This document shows positions 37,588-50,614 of a DNA stretch of 64,000 bases, in pieces. The notes under the pieces are model-generated. The model made no database searches, was not told where the DNA came from, and saw nothing but the letters and a program-made list of their open reading frames with translations. Positions within the stretch are counted from its first letter, which is position 1; each line of letters begins with the position of its first letter. The DNA is from Rhodopseudomonas pseudopalustris (GTDB lineage Bacteria > Pseudomonadota > Alphaproteobacteria > Rhizobiales > Xanthobacteraceae): positions 1 through 64,000 of the forward strand of contig NZ_FODT01000016.1 in assembly GCF_900110435.1 (NCBI RefSeq), written 5' to 3'. Made by a program: the position numbers and the translations under genes.

Positions 37588-38169
37588 TTACCTCATCAAG
37601 TGTTGGGCAAAATCGATCAGTTGCCGCACCATCGCCTGCAGGGCGGCGATGTCGGCGGGAAGCTTCAGGCGGTCGGTCTCGTCATAGGCCTGATGCGCGA
37701 AGGACAGCGCGAGCTGATTGGGAATCACCGGTGCGCGGCAGCCGGACAGGATCAGTCGAAGCGCCGCGAGGCAGCGGGCACCGCCGAGCTTGCCTTCGGA
37801 GGCCGCGGCGAGCGCGAAGGCCCGCTCGCGAAACACCTGGCCCTGTGTCTCGTGCGAATCCTCGACGCGCGACACCCAGTCGATCGCATTCTTCAACAGC
37901 GCCGGCGGCGCGGAATTGTATTCCGGGCTGACGATCAGCACGCCGTGATGCGCGCCGATCATCCGCTTCAGGTTGATGGCATTGATCGGCACGCCGGACT
38001 TCGCCCCGAAGTCACCGTCATAGATCGGGAGAGGATAATCGGCGAGCGACAGCCGGGTGACGTCGACGTCGGCGCAGGCGAATTCATGCGCCGCGGCGGC
38101 CGCCAGCCGCACATTATGCGAGCCGGTGCGCAGCGATCCGGGAATGACGAGGATTTTCACCACTGACAT
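37588..38169 (-). CDS. NADPH-dependent FMN reductase family protein
   Basis: A 193-residue flavodoxin-like fold. The phosphate-binding loop IPGSLRTGSHN is at the N-terminus, and SPEYNSAPPALLKNAIDWVSR is the second flavin-contact segment. These proteins reduce flavins or quinones using NADPH. It begins the pyrF operon. Substrate unknown. Confidence 0.9.
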   Translation of the reverse strand: MSVVKILVIPGSLRTGSHNVRLAAAAAHEFACADVDVTRLSLADYPLPIYDGDFGAKSGVPINAINLKRMIGAHHGVLIVSPEYNSAPPALLKNAIDWVSRVEDSHETQGQVFRERAFALAAASEGKLGGARCLAALRLILSGCRAPVIPNQLALSFAHQAYDETDRLKLPADIAALQAMVRQLIDFAQHLMR

Positions 38170-38317
38170 GACGCCGATCTCCTGCCGCCGACACGCGCGA
38201 CCATGGCCGCGCCCTGTTTAGCGAAGTTGGACGGCGAAGGAACACCGGAATTTTTCCGGTCGACTACGGCTGGGGTAACAAATGAGAGCGGAGCGATCGC
38301 CAGCAGCAGCGCGATGC

Positions 38318-38920
38318 TCAACCCTTGCGATAGACCCAGACCCGGGCCGGAGGGATGTTCATCCAGATCCGCTCCGAAGCCTCGGTCGAAACGCCCGGGA
38401 GCGATTTCGGGATCGGCGGCGCCACCGAATAGGTGAACTGGACGAATGGCGCGCCGGGTTCGAGCAGATTGAAGGAATCGCGGATCAGCTTCATCCGGGT
38501 CAACATCGGCTTCGTCACCAGCGGAAGCCCCGACACCACTGCGGTCGCGGGCTCCGGCAGCACATCCCACAACGAGTCACGCAGCCGGTAGGCGTCGCCC
38601 TGCACCACGGTGGCCTGCGGATAGCGCTCGCGAAGCAGCGCGCAGAAGCTCGGATTGTATTCGACAAGAACTAGTCGTTTTTGCTCGACGCCGTGCTCGA
38701 CCAGCGCGCTGGTGATCGCGCCGGTCCCGGGGCCAAGTTCGATGACCGGCCCGGTCGAATCGATGTCGACATATTGCGCCATGGTGCGGGCCAGCAACTT
38801 GCCCGACGGCATCACTGCGCCCATGTGCAGCGGCTTTTCGATCCAGGAACGAAGGAAGCGAACCTCGTCATCAAGACGGGGCTGCTTCTTCAACGCGCGA
38901 ACCGTGGACTGCAAAGCCAT
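38318..38920 (-). CDS. pmtA: phosphatidylethanolamine N-methyltransferase
   Basis: 200 residues with a SAM-binding Rossmann fold: VIELGPGTGAITSAL (motif I), LVEYNPSFC, VVQGDAY, and AVVSGLPL in place of the catalytic motif of adenine dimethylases. The N-terminus RFLRSWIEKPLHMGAVMPSG and C-terminus PPARVWVYRKG match Sinorhizobium/Bradyrhizobium-type PmtA. It methylates phosphatidylethanolamine toward phosphatidylcholine. It is 93 bp downstream of dnaJ, a position also known in Bradyrhizobium. Confidence 0.88.
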   Translation of the reverse strand: MALQSTVRALKKQPRLDDEVRFLRSWIEKPLHMGAVMPSGKLLARTMAQYVDIDSTGPVIELGPGTGAITSALVEHGVEQKRLVLVEYNPSFCALLRERYPQATVVQGDAYRLRDSLWDVLPEPATAVVSGLPLVTKPMLTRMKLIRDSFNLLEPGAPFVQFTYSVAPPIPKSLPGVSTEASERIWMNIPPARVWVYRKG

Positions 38921-39013
38921 TCCGCTACCAAACCGGGAGGTAATTTTGGCCCAGTGTCAAATTATTGTTACAGGACAAGTATAGGGCGCTCCCTTGCGGG
39001 TCAAGTTAGACCG

Positions 39014-40153
39014 TTAGGGAGTGTTTGCGCGCGAGCCAAAGAAGTCCTTGACCTTGGTGAAGAAACCCGCCGCCTCGGGTTGAGTTGCACCCGACGACAA
39101 TTTTTCGAACTCCGCGAGCAGCTCTTGCTGCTTCTTGGTCAAATTCTGCGGCGTTTCGACGGCAACCTGAACATACATGTCGCCGACCTGACGGGATCGC
39201 AGCACCGGCATGCCTTTTCCCGTGATGCGGAATCGTCGCCCGGTCTGGGTGCCGGACGGGACTTTCACCTTGGTCTTGCCGCGCTCGATGGTCGGCACCT
39301 CGAATTCGCCGCCCAACGCCGCGGTGACCATCGAGATCGGCACGCGGCAGTGCAAGTCCGCGCCATCGCGCTGGAAGATGGCGTGCGAGGCAAGCGACAA
39401 GAAAATATAGAGGTCGCCGGGCGGTCCGCCGCGGACTCCGGCCTCGCCCTCGCCGGCGAGGCGGATGCGGGTGCCGTCCTCGACGCCCTGCGGAATGTTG
39501 ACCGACAGCGTGCGCTCGCGGGTCACCCGGCCGGAGCCGGTGCAGGACGGGCACGGGTCCTCGATGATCTGGCCGCGACCCTGGCAGCTCGGGCAGGTGC
39601 GCTCCAGCGTGAAGAACCCCTGGGCCTGGCGGACGCGGCCCGCGCCGCCGCAGGTCGAGCAGGTCTTCGGCTTGGTGCCGGCCTTGGCGCCGATCCCGGA
39701 GCAGGATTCGCAGGTGACCGAGACCGGGATTTCGATCTGCGCGGTCTTGCCCTTGAAGGCGTCCTCGAGCGAGATTTCCATGTTGTAGCGCAGGTCGGCG
39801 CCGCGCTCGCGGCCGGTGCCGCGGCCACCACGCTGCCCGGCCATGCCGAACAGGTCCTCGAAAATGTCGGAGAACGACGACGCAAAACCGGCGCCGAAGC
39901 CGGCGCCGCCGCCCATGCCCTGCTCGAACGCGGCGTGGCCGTAGCGGTCGTAGGCGGCGCGCTTGTCGCCGTCCTTCAGGACCTCATAGGCTTCGTTGAT
40001 TTCCTTGAATTTGACTTCGCTCGAGGCGTCGCCCGGATTTCGGTCCGGGTGCCATTTCATCGCAAGCTTGCGAAACGCGCTCTTGAGCGTCGATTCGTCT
40101 GCGCTGCGCTCGACTTCAAGGGTTTCGTAGTAACAGCGCTTGGTCGTGGACAT
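39014..40153 (-). CDS. dnaJ: chaperone DnaJ
   Basis: 379 residues. The J-domain has WHPDRNPGD (HPD), followed by a Gly/Phe-rich stretch ([13 protein letters not shown]) and four C-x-x-C-x-G-x-G zinc motifs ([37 protein letters not shown]). The C-terminal substrate-binding domain is complete. It stimulates DnaK ATPase activity. ATG 40153 is chosen because the in-frame extension has no role. Between dnaK and dnaJ lies a 73-bp palindromic repeat. Confidence 0.97.
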   Translation of the reverse strand: MSTTKRCYYETLEVERSADESTLKSAFRKLAMKWHPDRNPGDASSEVKFKEINEAYEVLKDGDKRAAYDRYGHAAFEQGMGGGAGFGAGFASSFSDIFEDLFGMAGQRGGRGTGRERGADLRYNMEISLEDAFKGKTAQIEIPVSVTCESCSGIGAKAGTKPKTCSTCGGAGRVRQAQGFFTLERTCPSCQGRGQIIEDPCPSCTGSGRVTRERTLSVNIPQGVEDGTRIRLAGEGEAGVRGGPPGDLYIFLSLASHAIFQRDGADLHCRVPISMVTAALGGEFEVPTIERGKTKVKVPSGTQTGRRFRITGKGMPVLRSRQVGDMYVQVAVETPQNLTKKQQELLAEFEKLSSGATQPEAAGFFTKVKDFFGSRANTP

Positions 40154-40169
40154 GGCGACGCTCTCAATT

Positions 40170-40242
40170 GTCATGGCCGGGATCGACCCGGCCATCCATC
40201 ATGTTCGAACGATGGACCCCCGGGTCAAGCCCGGGGGTGACG
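40170..40242. repeat. GTCAT-type palindromic repeat inside the dnaKJ operon (family B)
   Basis: It begins GTCATGGCCGGG and ends GGGGGTGAC. Two palindromes, TGGCCGGGATCGACCCGGCCA and CCCCCGGGTCAAGCCCGGGGG, lie in the 129-bp dnaK-dnaJ gap and would form strong RNA hairpins. Confidence 0.75.
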
Positions 40243-40282
40243 ATATCGCTGCGATCAGGACGCATCACAAGACGACCGCCGA

Positions 40283-42184
<1,902 letters not shown>

Positions 42185-42285
42185 AGTGCTCATATCCTTC
42201 TTTTTGCGGCGAGTTGGGCGGGCCCTGACGGCGCACCAATCCAAACCCCCAAATATCAAATGCTCGCGATTGTGCGGCGGTGAGC

Positions 42286-42316
42286 CTCATATAGGAGGGG
42301 GGGTGGTGGCCGCAAG
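42286..42316 (-). promoter_or_regulatory. RpoH (sigma-32) promoter of dnaK
   Basis: Read on the minus strand: CTTG (-35, 42316-42313), a 17-base spacer, then CCTATATGAG (-10, 42295-42286). This fits the alphaproteobacterial heat-shock consensus CTTG-N17/18-CYTATNTNNG at every specified base. The predicted start near 42279 leaves a leader of about 95 bases before dnaK. The rest of the 394-bp divergent gap shows nothing else recognisable. Confidence 0.85.
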
Positions 42317-42578
42317 GACTGGCATGCGGCTTGGCTCACGAAAACCCGGGCTTTGATGAATCCTTATCGGCGTCGACGACCGGCCGGCCGCCGCCGTTTT
42401 GCAGCACGGAAGGCGCCGGCTTGCGCCCCATCGTCCCAGCGCGCTGTTGCGCCTTGACGGGGCAGCAGGACGTGATCTGTTTGGCGCTCGAACGAAGCGT
42501 CGGTGGCGCTGCGATCGCCCGGCGGGCCGCGGGGCGCGACCATCGAACGGCCTCAATGCGTCTTCAGTAGAGCCCTCC

Positions 42579-43532
42579 ATGAGACAGATAGCGCGCCTCT
42601 TTGCGATTGCCCTGGTGTTTGCCGCCGCGACCCCGGCAGTCGCCGCCGACACCGTCTATCCGCGCGGCATCCGCGTCGGCGTCACGCCGATGCCGGGGCT
42701 GACCGAATCGCAGGCATTCCTCGGCTTCGAATCCGCCGGTCACGGCGTCAAGGTTCTGCTGGCGGAATTGCCGGGCCCGGCGTTCGGCGAAGTCGAAGCC
42801 GCCTTCAAGGCTGTGCCGGAAGGCGCGATGGGCAAGGTGAAGCCGGAGAGCATCGAGACCGCCGCCGGCAAGGCCTACTACACCGCCGAAGACGCCGTGG
42901 TCGGAACCGACAAGGTCCGACGCTACTCGCTGATCGTGCCGGGCAGCAAGATGTTCTCCGGCTACATCGCAGTGCAGGTCGCCGACAGCGAGGCACAGAC
43001 CTATTCGGACGAGGCCGTGAAGAAGATGCTGACCTCGGTCTCGGTGCGCCAGCAGGTGCCGATCGAGGAGCAGATCGCGCAGATGCCGTTCAGCATCCGC
43101 GAAACCGCCGGTTTCAAGACGGTGCGAACGCTGGCGCCGGGCGCGGCCCTGCTGTTCGCCGACGGCAACGAGGAAACCGGCGTCGAAGGCGCGCCGTTCA
43201 TGGTGCTTGGCCTGATCGGCTCGGTGCCGGACCAGACCGACGCCCGCGCCCGCTTCGCCCAGCAGGCGGCCGCAACGATTCCCGGACTGCGCGAGGCGAG
43301 GATCACCACGTCCGAGCCGATGCGGATCGACGGCTCGGCGGGCTTCGAGACCCGGATCGAGGCCGTCAGCGGCAAGGACAACACCCCCGTCACCCCCGTC
43401 ACCGTCGTGCAGTGGCTGCGTTTCGGCAGCGCCAGCGTGGCGATGCGGGTGATCGGCAGCTCGCCGCGCGATCAGTGGTCGGAAGCGTTTCCGCGCTTCC
43501 GCAAGGTCCGCGACGGACTGAAGGGACGCTGA
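42579..43532 (+). CDS. secreted protein of unknown function
   Basis: 317 residues with a clear signal peptide (RLFAIALVFAAATPAVAA, cleavage near Ala22/Ala23). The mature part is a soluble periplasmic protein with YPRGIRVGVTPMPGLTESQAFLGFES and two roughly similar halves, each ending in strand-rich segments. No enzymatic motif is recognised. It is divergent from dnaK. ATG 42579 is chosen at the start of the signal peptide; the ribosome-binding site is weak. Confidence 0.8.
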   Translation: MRQIARLFAIALVFAAATPAVAADTVYPRGIRVGVTPMPGLTESQAFLGFESAGHGVKVLLAELPGPAFGEVEAAFKAVPEGAMGKVKPESIETAAGKAYYTAEDAVVGTDKVRRYSLIVPGSKMFSGYIAVQVADSEAQTYSDEAVKKMLTSVSVRQQVPIEEQIAQMPFSIRETAGFKTVRTLAPGAALLFADGNEETGVEGAPFMVLGLIGSVPDQTDARARFAQQAAATIPGLREARITTSEPMRIDGSAGFETRIEAVSGKDNTPVTPVTVVQWLRFGSASVAMRVIGSSPRDQWSEAFPRFRKVRDGLKGR

Positions 43533-43548
43533 TCAGGGCGTTTGCGGG

Positions 43549-43598
43549 CTAAAGCGTTTTCGAGCGAAGTGGATGCCGGTTCGCGTGAAGACAACGCC
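43549..43598. repeat. palindromic repeat (family A variant)
   Basis: AAAGCGTTTTCGAGCGAAGTGG...CCGGTTCGCGTGAAGACAACGC is an imperfect palindrome of a type scattered through Bradyrhizobium/Rhodopseudomonas genomes. It lies just after the secreted-protein gene, in the convergent gap with grpE. Confidence 0.65.
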
Positions 43599-43648
43599 TC
43601 GACGCCGGAGAGCCGCTCGGTTCTGACTCCGTCAGAACCGAAACTGCT

Positions 43649-44269
43649 TCAAGAGACGCCGCCTTCATTGCCGTTGGCAGCCGCAGGCGCCGGCTTGGCG
43701 CCGCCCTTGGACACGCCGACCAGCGCCGGGCGCAGCACGCGCTCGCCGATCATGAAGCCGGCCTGAACCACCTGAACCACGGTGCCCGCGGGGACCGACG
43801 GATCCGGCACTTCGTACATCGCCTGCTGGAAATTGGGGTCGAACTTCTCGCCCTGCGGATCGAACTTCTTGACGCCGTTCTTCTCCAGCGCGTTGATCAG
43901 CGAACGCTCGGTGAGCTCGACGCCCTCGATCAAGCCCTTGAGACCGGCGTCGGCATTGGCGCGGGCTTCGGCCGGAACGGCGTCGAGCGCGCGCTGCAGA
44001 TTGTCGGCGATCTCGAGCACGTCACGCGCGAAGGCGCTGACGCCGTAAGTCCGCGCATCGGCGACCTCCTTGGCGGTCCGGCGGCGCAGGTTTTCCATTT
44101 CCGCCAGCGTGCGCAGCATCTTGTCGCGCGCTTCAGCGGCTTCCCGCACCAGCGCCTCGTTCGCGCCTTCTTCCGGGTCGTCCGGCATGATGTACGGCTT
44201 GGAAACCACCGGATCGGCTGGCTGCGCCTGATCCTGGTTGTTGTCCTTTTGTCCGTTGGAATCGGTCAT
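43649..44269 (-). CDS. grpE: nucleotide exchange factor GrpE
   Basis: 206 residues. An acidic N-terminus and a long coiled-coil helix ([27 protein letters not shown]) are followed by the beta-domain with the family motif [11 protein letters not shown]...[26 protein letters not shown]. It releases ADP from DnaK and acts as a thermosensor. ATG 44269 has AAGAAGG upstream; a GTG at 44272 precedes it. It is 96 bp after hrcA. Confidence 0.96.
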   Translation of the reverse strand: MTDSNGQKDNNQDQAQPADPVVSKPYIMPDDPEEGANEALVREAAEARDKMLRTLAEMENLRRRTAKEVADARTYGVSAFARDVLEIADNLQRALDAVPAEARANADAGLKGLIEGVELTERSLINALEKNGVKKFDPQGEKFDPNFQQAMYEVPDPSVPAGTVVQVVQAGFMIGERVLRPALVGVSKGGAKPAPAAANGNEGGVS

Positions 44270-44368
44270 CACGCTACCTTCTTTGATAAAAACGTCTGGA
44301 TCGGTCGGGAGTTGGGCTGCCCGGGATATCGTGGTTTATGCTGCGAAAATCAAGCTTGGCTGGCGGCG

Positions 44369-45457
44369 TCAGCCGCCGAGCATCTGGCTGACGATGCGCG
44401 CCGTATAGTCCACCATCGGGATCACCCGCGCGTAGTTCAGCCGCGTCGGGCCGATCACGCCGAGCACGCCGACGATGTGACCGGCGCCGTCGCTGTAGGG
44501 CGCGATGATGGTGGACGAGCCCGACAGCGAGAACAGCTTGTTCTCCGAGCCGATGAAGATCCGCACGCCCTCGGCGCGCTCGGCGCGGCCGAGCAGATCG
44601 ACCACGCCTCGCTTTGTCTCGAGTTCGTCGAACAGCAGCCGCACCCGCTCGAGGTCCTCGAGCGCGTGCAGATCCTCGAGCAGATTGGCGTGGCCGCGCA
44701 CGATCAGCTGACGGTCCTCGCCGTCGCCGCCGGACCAGCTCGCGATCCCCGCCGAAATGACTTTCTGGGTGAGTTGATCGAGTTCGGTGCGGTCCTGCGA
44801 CAGCAGGGTTTCGAGTTCGAGCCGCGCTTCGGCCAGCGTTCGGTTGCGAATCCGCGCGTTGAGGAAGTTCGACGCCTCGACCAGCGCCGACGACGGCACA
44901 CCGGGGGGTAGCGCCAGCACCCGGTTCTCGACCTGGCCGTCCTCGGCCACCAGGATCACCAGCGCGCGCTCCGGCTCGAGGCGTACGAATTCGAGATGCT
45001 TGAGCCGCACATTGGATTTCGCCGTCAACACCACCGCGGCGGCCCGGGTCAGGCCCGACAACCGGGTCAACGCTTCGCCGAGCGCCGCCTCGACCGTCTG
45101 CGCCTGCCCCACTGACGACAGCTGCGCCTGGATCGACTGCCGTTCCGGCTCGGTGAGGTCGCCGACCTGCATCAGCGCATCGACGAAGAAACGCAGGCCG
45201 AGTTCGGTCGGCAGCCGGCCGGCCGAGGTGTGCGGCGCGTAGATCAGGCCGAGATGTTCGAGATCGGCCATCACATTGCGCACCGAGGCCGGCGACAACG
45301 GCATCGAGATCAGCCGCGAGATGTTGCGCGAGCCGACCGGCTCCCCGGTCGCCAGGTAGCTTTCGACGATCTGGCGAAAGATATCCCGCGAGCGCTCGTT
45401 GAGCTGGGCCAGTCCGGTATTGGGCGCGATCAAGCCGATCGGATCATGATGAGCCAA
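44369..45457 (-). CDS. hrcA: heat-inducible transcription repressor HrcA
   Basis: 362 residues starting at TTG 45457 with CGGAGGACAAG upstream. The N-terminal winged helix ([24 protein letters not shown], then [37 protein letters not shown]) matches HrcA closely. The C-terminal dimerisation/inserted domains end with [23 protein letters not shown]. It represses groESL-type genes through CIRCE elements. No CIRCE palindrome was found in this window. It is divergent from rph. Confidence 0.96.
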   Translation of the reverse strand: MAHHDPIGLIAPNTGLAQLNERSRDIFRQIVESYLATGEPVGSRNISRLISMPLSPASVRNVMADLEHLGLIYAPHTSAGRLPTELGLRFFVDALMQVGDLTEPERQSIQAQLSSVGQAQTVEAALGEALTRLSGLTRAAAVVLTAKSNVRLKHLEFVRLEPERALVILVAEDGQVENRVLALPPGVPSSALVEASNFLNARIRNRTLAEARLELETLLSQDRTELDQLTQKVISAGIASWSGGDGEDRQLIVRGHANLLEDLHALEDLERVRLLFDELETKRGVVDLLGRAERAEGVRIFIGSENKLFSLSGSSTIIAPYSDGAGHIVGVLGVIGPTRLNYARVIPMVDYTARIVSQMLGG

Positions 45458-45608
45458 CTTGTCCTCCGTGACCCCTCTAATCTGTCGTTGCCGACGTCCG
45501 GTTACAAGCGGGCAGGTGATCTAACCGGCCACCGCCCTTGCCGCTGCGGCGCTCCGCCCCTAAAAGCAGCCCGGATCGCCATTTCCCGAATTTGACGGAG
45601 GATTTCCC

Positions 45609-46322
45609 ATGCGGCCAAGCCGCCGTGCGCCCGACGAATTGCGCGCTGTTTCGCTGGAGCGAGGCGTCGTGAAGTATGCTGAGGGCTCCTGCCTGGTTAA
45701 ATTCGGCGACACCCATGTGCTGGTGACGGCAACCCTGGAAGAGCGGCTTCCGCCATGGCTGAAGGGCCAGGGACGCGGCTGGGTCACCGCCGAATACGGC
45801 ATGTTGCCCCGCGCCACGCTGGAACGCACCCGCCGCGAGGCCGCCGCAGGCAAGCAGAACGGCCGCACCGTCGAGATCCAGCGCCTGATCGGGCGCTCGC
45901 TGCGCGCCATCGTCGATCTGCAGGCGCTCGGCGAGCGCCAGATCACGGTCGATTGCGACGTGCTGCAGGCCGATGGCGGCACAAGGACCGCCTCGATTAC
46001 CGGCGCCTGGGTGGCGCTGGCCGACTGCCTTGGCTGGATGAAGACCCGCAACATGATCAAGGGCACCGTGCTGCGCGATAACGTGGCCGCGATCTCCTGC
46101 GGCATCTACAACGGTATCCCGGTACTCGACCTCGACTATGCCGAGGATTCCGAAGCCGAGACCGACGCCAATTTCGTGATGACCGGCGACGGCCGGATCA
46201 TCGAAGTGCAAGGCACTGCCGAAAAGACGCCGTTCTCGCAGGACGAGTTCCTGGCGCTGATGGCGCTCGCGCAGAAGGGCGTGACGCGGCTGGTCGATCT
46301 GCAGAAAATGGCGGTGGCGTGA
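45609..46322 (+). CDS. rph: ribonuclease PH
   Basis: 237 residues of the RNase PH fold with [40 protein letters not shown], the Arg-rich [25 protein letters not shown], and [19 protein letters not shown]. It trims tRNA 3' ends using phosphate. ATG 45609 is preceded by GGAGG. It heads the plus-strand run rph-rdgB-hemW. Confidence 0.97.
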   Translation: MRPSRRAPDELRAVSLERGVVKYAEGSCLVKFGDTHVLVTATLEERLPPWLKGQGRGWVTAEYGMLPRATLERTRREAAAGKQNGRTVEIQRLIGRSLRAIVDLQALGERQITVDCDVLQADGGTRTASITGAWVALADCLGWMKTRNMIKGTVLRDNVAAISCGIYNGIPVLDLDYAEDSEAETDANFVMTGDGRIIEVQGTAEKTPFSQDEFLALMALAQKGVTRLVDLQKMAVA

Positions 46323-46374
46323 GTCATTCTTGCCACGCATTTGCGGCCGCTCCTGAGCTACGCTGAGCACCGCC

Positions 46375-47007
46375 ATGCATCGTCGAATCAGCGGCAAGCT
46401 TGTGATCGCGACCCATAATCCCGGCAAGCTTGCCGAGATGCGGGAACTGCTGGCCCCTTACGGGATCGAGGCGGTGTCGGCCGGCGAGCTGGGCCTCGGC
46501 GAGCCTGACGAGACCGGCGACAGCTTTCGCGCCAATGCGCGGATCAAGGCCGAAGCCGCGGCGCAGGCGGCAAAGCTGCCGGCTTTTGCCGACGATTCAG
46601 GCCTGTCCGTGGATGCGCTCGACGGCGCGCCGGGGATTTTTTCGGCACGCTGGGCCGGCGAGGGCAAGGACTTCAACGCCGCGATGGCCCAGATCGAGCG
46701 GCTGCTGCGGGAGCGCGGCGCCACCGCGCCGGCGCAGCGCGGCGCGCACTTCGTCTCGGCCTTGTGCGTCGCCTGGCCCGACGGCCATATCGAGGAAGTC
46801 GAGGCGCGGGCGGACGGCACGCTGGTCTGGCCCCCGCGCGGCGACGCCGGCTTCGGGTATGACCCGATGTTTCTGCCCGATGGCCATGACCGCACATTCG
46901 GCGAGATGACCAGTATCGAGAAGCACGGCCTGCCGCCACTCGGGCTCGGCCTGTCGCATCGCGCCCGCGCCTTCGTCAAACTGGCGGAGATCTGCCTTGG
47001 GCGCTGA
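46375..47007 (+). CDS. rdgB: dITP/XTP pyrophosphatase (HAM1 family)
   Basis: 210 residues. The N-terminal [42 protein letters not shown] and the C-terminal [19 protein letters not shown]...SHRARAF are the family's nucleotide- and metal-binding segments. It hydrolyses dITP and XTP to prevent mutagenic incorporation. It overlaps hemW by 11 bp. Confidence 0.97.
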   Translation: MHRRISGKLVIATHNPGKLAEMRELLAPYGIEAVSAGELGLGEPDETGDSFRANARIKAEAAAQAAKLPAFADDSGLSVDALDGAPGIFSARWAGEGKDFNAAMAQIERLLRERGATAPAQRGAHFVSALCVAWPDGHIEEVEARADGTLVWPPRGDAGFGYDPMFLPDGHDRTFGEMTSIEKHGLPPLGLGLSHRARAFVKLAEICLGR

Positions 47008-48154
47008 TCCCGACAAGGCGTTCGGCGTCTACGTGCACTGGCCGTTCTGCCTGTCGAAGTGCCCGTATTGCGACTTCAACAGCCACGTCCGCCACGCCGC
47101 GATCGACGAGGCGCGATTCGCCCGCGCCTTCGCCCGCGAGATTGCAGCCACTGCGGCGCGGATCGGTCCGCGTGATGTCAGCTCGATCTTTCTCGGCGGC
47201 GGCACGCCGTCGCTGATGCAGCCCTCGACCGTCGGCGCGATCCTCGACGCGATCGGCAAACATTGGCGCGTCACGCCCGATGCCGAAGTATCACTCGAAG
47301 CCAATCCGACCAGCGTCGAGGCGACGCGGTTTCGCGGCTATCGCGCCGCCGGCGTCAACCGCGTCTCGCTCGGCGTGCAGGCGCTCGACGACGCCTCGCT
47401 GAAGACGCTCGGCCGGCTGCACACCGCGCAGGAGGCGATGGACGCGGTGGCGATCGCGCGCTCGGCTTTCGATCGTTATTCGTTCGACCTGATCTATGCA
47501 CGTCCTGGACAAACGCCGGCGATGTGGGAGGCCGAGCTGCGCCGGGCGATCGGCGAGGCGGCCGAACATCTGTCGCTCTATCAGCTCACCATCGAAGCCG
47601 AGACGCCGTTCTTTGCGCTGCATCGGGCGGGCAAACTGCAGACACCGGACGAATCCGCGTCGCGCGCGCTCTACGACGTCACGCAATCGGTCTGCGCAGA
47701 GCTCGGACTCCCTGCCTACGAGATTTCCAATCACGCCCGCCCGGGTGCCGAGTGCAAGCACAACCTCGTCTACTGGCGCGGCCAGGAATATGCCGGGATC
47801 GGACCCGGCGCGCATGGCCGGCTCGACATCGGCGGCACGCGCTACGCGATCGCCACCGAAAAACGGCCGGAGAGCTGGATGATGCGGGTCGAAGCCACCG
47901 GCACCGGCGTGATTACCGACGACCGCCTGAACAGCGAAGAGCGCGCGGACGAATTCCTGCTGATGGGGCTGCGGCTCGCCGAGGGCATCGACCCGCGGCG
48001 CTATCAGGCGCTGGCGGGCCGCTCGCTCGACCCGTCGCGGATCGCGCTATTGTGCGCGGAAGGCGCCATCGCGGTCGACGCTGATGGTCGTCTGCGCGTG
48101 ACCCAAGCCGGCTTCCCGGTGCTCGACGCCGTGGTGGCGGATCTGGCGGCTTGA
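46997..48154 (+). CDS. hemW: radical SAM haem chaperone HemW (HemN-like)
   Basis: 385 residues beginning at TTG 46997, overlapping rdgB. The [19 protein letters not shown] segment holds the C-x3-C-x2-C cluster ligands with the extra Phe of Hem[23 protein letters not shown] and [12 protein letters not shown] follow, with the shortened C-terminus typical of HemW rather than oxygen-independent coproporphyrinogen oxidase HemN. It likely inserts haem into target proteins. Confidence 0.92.
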   Translation: MGADPDKAFGVYVHWPFCLSKCPYCDFNSHVRHAAIDEARFARAFAREIAATAARIGPRDVSSIFLGGGTPSLMQPSTVGAILDAIGKHWRVTPDAEVSLEANPTSVEATRFRGYRAAGVNRVSLGVQALDDASLKTLGRLHTAQEAMDAVAIARSAFDRYSFDLIYARPGQTPAMWEAELRRAIGEAAEHLSLYQLTIEAETPFFALHRAGKLQTPDESASRALYDVTQSVCAELGLPAYEISNHARPGAECKHNLVYWRGQEYAGIGPGAHGRLDIGGTRYAIATEKRPESWMMRVEATGTGVITDDRLNSEERADEFLLMGLRLAEGIDPRRYQALAGRSLDPSRIALLCAEGAIAVDADGRLRVTQAGFPVLDAVVADLAA

Positions 48155-48158
48155 GTTT

Positions 48159-48254
48159 GTCATTCCGGGGCGCGCCGGAAGGCGCGAACCCGGAATCTCT
48201 TTTTTCCAGCCTATCGGGATTCCGGGTTCGCCATTGCGCGGCGCCCCGGAATCA
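48159..48254. repeat. GTCAT-type intergenic palindromic repeat (family B)
   Basis: GTCATTCCGGGGCGC ... GCGAACCCGGAATC ... GATTCCGGGTTCGC ... GCGCCCCGGAATCAC is a long nested palindrome filling the convergent gap between hemW and the LppC-like gene. It may also act as a terminator for both. Confidence 0.8.
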
Positions 48255-48263
48255 CCGGCCGGG

Positions 48264-49463
48264 TTAAGCCCCGAAGCTCTTCGGTGAGCCGGCCACCGCC
48301 TGCGCGCCGCCGGTGGCGACGCGCATCACGGCGAGGCCGCGTTCATTGCTGCCGTCGGCGCGGAAGCGGAACAGGCCGTCGATACCGGCGAAGCCCGACG
48401 GGTTGGTCAGCACGTCGGAGGAAAACCGTCGCGTCGCTTGCGTGCGCGCCAGCGCGGCGACCAGCGCCACCGCGTCGTAAGCGAGCGTCGCGGTGCGGAC
48501 CGGGTCCTGGCCGAAGCGGGCGCGATAGCGGCCGGAGAAACTGCGGAAGCCGGACGGATCGGGCGCGGCATAGAGCCCGCCCTGTAGCGCCGGCGTCGCG
48601 AAGACCCGCGGATTGTCCCACAATCCGGTGCCGAGCAGTTGCAGGCGGCGCAGATCGACCCCCGCCGCCGTCAGGGCGTCGCTGACCCCGGCCAACGCAT
48701 CGCCGTCATCGGCCAGCAGCAGCGAATCGGCGCCCGCCAGCGCCTGCGCGATCGTCCGCGCTGCGGCCGCGCGATCGGAGCCGTATTTCTCGAACGCGGC
48801 GATCCGGCCGCCCTTGGTGCCGACCACCTGTTTGAAGGCGGCTTCGACCACGCCGCCATAGGCGTTGTCGGGCAGCAGCGCCGCATAGGAGCGTTTGCCG
48901 ACGCTCGCCGCATAGCCGATGATCCGATTGACGTCCGACTCCGGCAGGAAGCTCAGCAGATACACGCCGCGGCCGGCGACGCTCGAATCGGTCGAAAACG
49001 CGATCATCGAGATGCCGCGGGCGCGGGTCAGCTGGGCTGCGGCGGGCACCGATTGCGCGAACAGCGGGCCGAGAATGATCTCGGCGCCTTCGTCGAGCGC
49101 CTGCTGTGTCGCCGACTGCGCGCCCTGCGGATTGCCGGCGTCGTCCTTCACCAGCAACTGAACGTCGGGATTGTTGAATTCGGCAAGCGCCATCTCGGCG
49201 GCGCTCTTCATCGATTGCGCGGCGACGCCGGCATTGCCCGCCGCCGACAGCGGCAGCACCAGGCCGACCTTGACCCGACCGGTGCCAACCGATTGCGACT
49301 GCTGCTGCGCCGCATCCGGCGGCGGCGGCTGGCCGAACTGGTTGTTGAGGGTCTGCTGCACACCCGAGCAGGCGCCGAGCAACGGCGTGCCGAGGATCAG
49401 GCCGATCGCCGTTCGGCGTGTCGTTCGCAACGACTTCGTGTTTGGATCGCGCAGTCCCGCCAT
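48264..49463 (-). CDS. penicillin-binding-protein activator (LppC/LpoA-like) lipoprotein
   Basis: 399 residues. A twin-arginine-like RRTAIGLILGTPLLGACSG signal holds a lipobox (LLGAC, lipidated Cys about residue 33). A Gln/Pro-rich linker and a periplasmic-binding-protein-like domain follow (VKVGLVLPLSAAGNAGVAAQSMKSAAEMAL and GAEIILGPLFAQSVPAAAQL). This is the Peripla_BP_6/LppC type that stimulates peptidoglycan synthases in other bacteria. It is divergent from rsmI, the usual order. ATG 49463 is chosen at the signal. Confidence 0.88.
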   Translation of the reverse strand: MAGLRDPNTKSLRTTRRTAIGLILGTPLLGACSGVQQTLNNQFGQPPPPDAAQQQSQSVGTGRVKVGLVLPLSAAGNAGVAAQSMKSAAEMALAEFNNPDVQLLVKDDAGNPQGAQSATQQALDEGAEIILGPLFAQSVPAAAQLTRARGISMIAFSTDSSVAGRGVYLLSFLPESDVNRIIGYAASVGKRSYAALLPDNAYGGVVEAAFKQVVGTKGGRIAAFEKYGSDRAAAARTIAQALAGADSLLLADDGDALAGVSDALTAAGVDLRRLQLLGTGLWDNPRVFATPALQGGLYAAPDPSGFRSFSGRYRARFGQDPVRTATLAYDAVALVAALARTQATRRFSSDVLTNPSGFAGIDGLFRFRADGSNERGLAVMRVATGGAQAVAGSPKSFGA

Positions 49464-49660
49464 GTCATCTCTTGCAGAGGGCCAGCGACGCCAGCCCAAA
49501 TTCTCTCGTCCGATGCGCCGATGTCGGCGACGCACTTCATCATAATGTCGGCGAATGATTAACCAAAACAAAAGGTTTATGCTGGCCGCCGGCGTCGTAC
49601 GAATGTGCTGTCCGATACTCCGCCTTTTCTCCTCAATTGTGGCTTTCCAAGATTGTGACC

Positions 49661-50600
<940 letters not shown>

Positions 50601-50614
<14 letters not shown>

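Noticed and set aside
40154-40282. Insertion sequence between dnaK and dnaJ
   Set aside because: The element is only about 73 bp, encodes nothing, and matches the dispersed palindromic repeat family.
44273-44368. Sigma-32 promoter before grpE
   Set aside because: A CTTG is followed by CGATATC with 19-base spacing; the -10 fits CYTATNT poorly, so it is not annotated.
44369-45608. CIRCE element near hrcA
   Set aside because: No TTAGCACTC-N9-GAGTGCTAA palindrome was found in the hrcA/rph intergenic region or elsewhere by eye.
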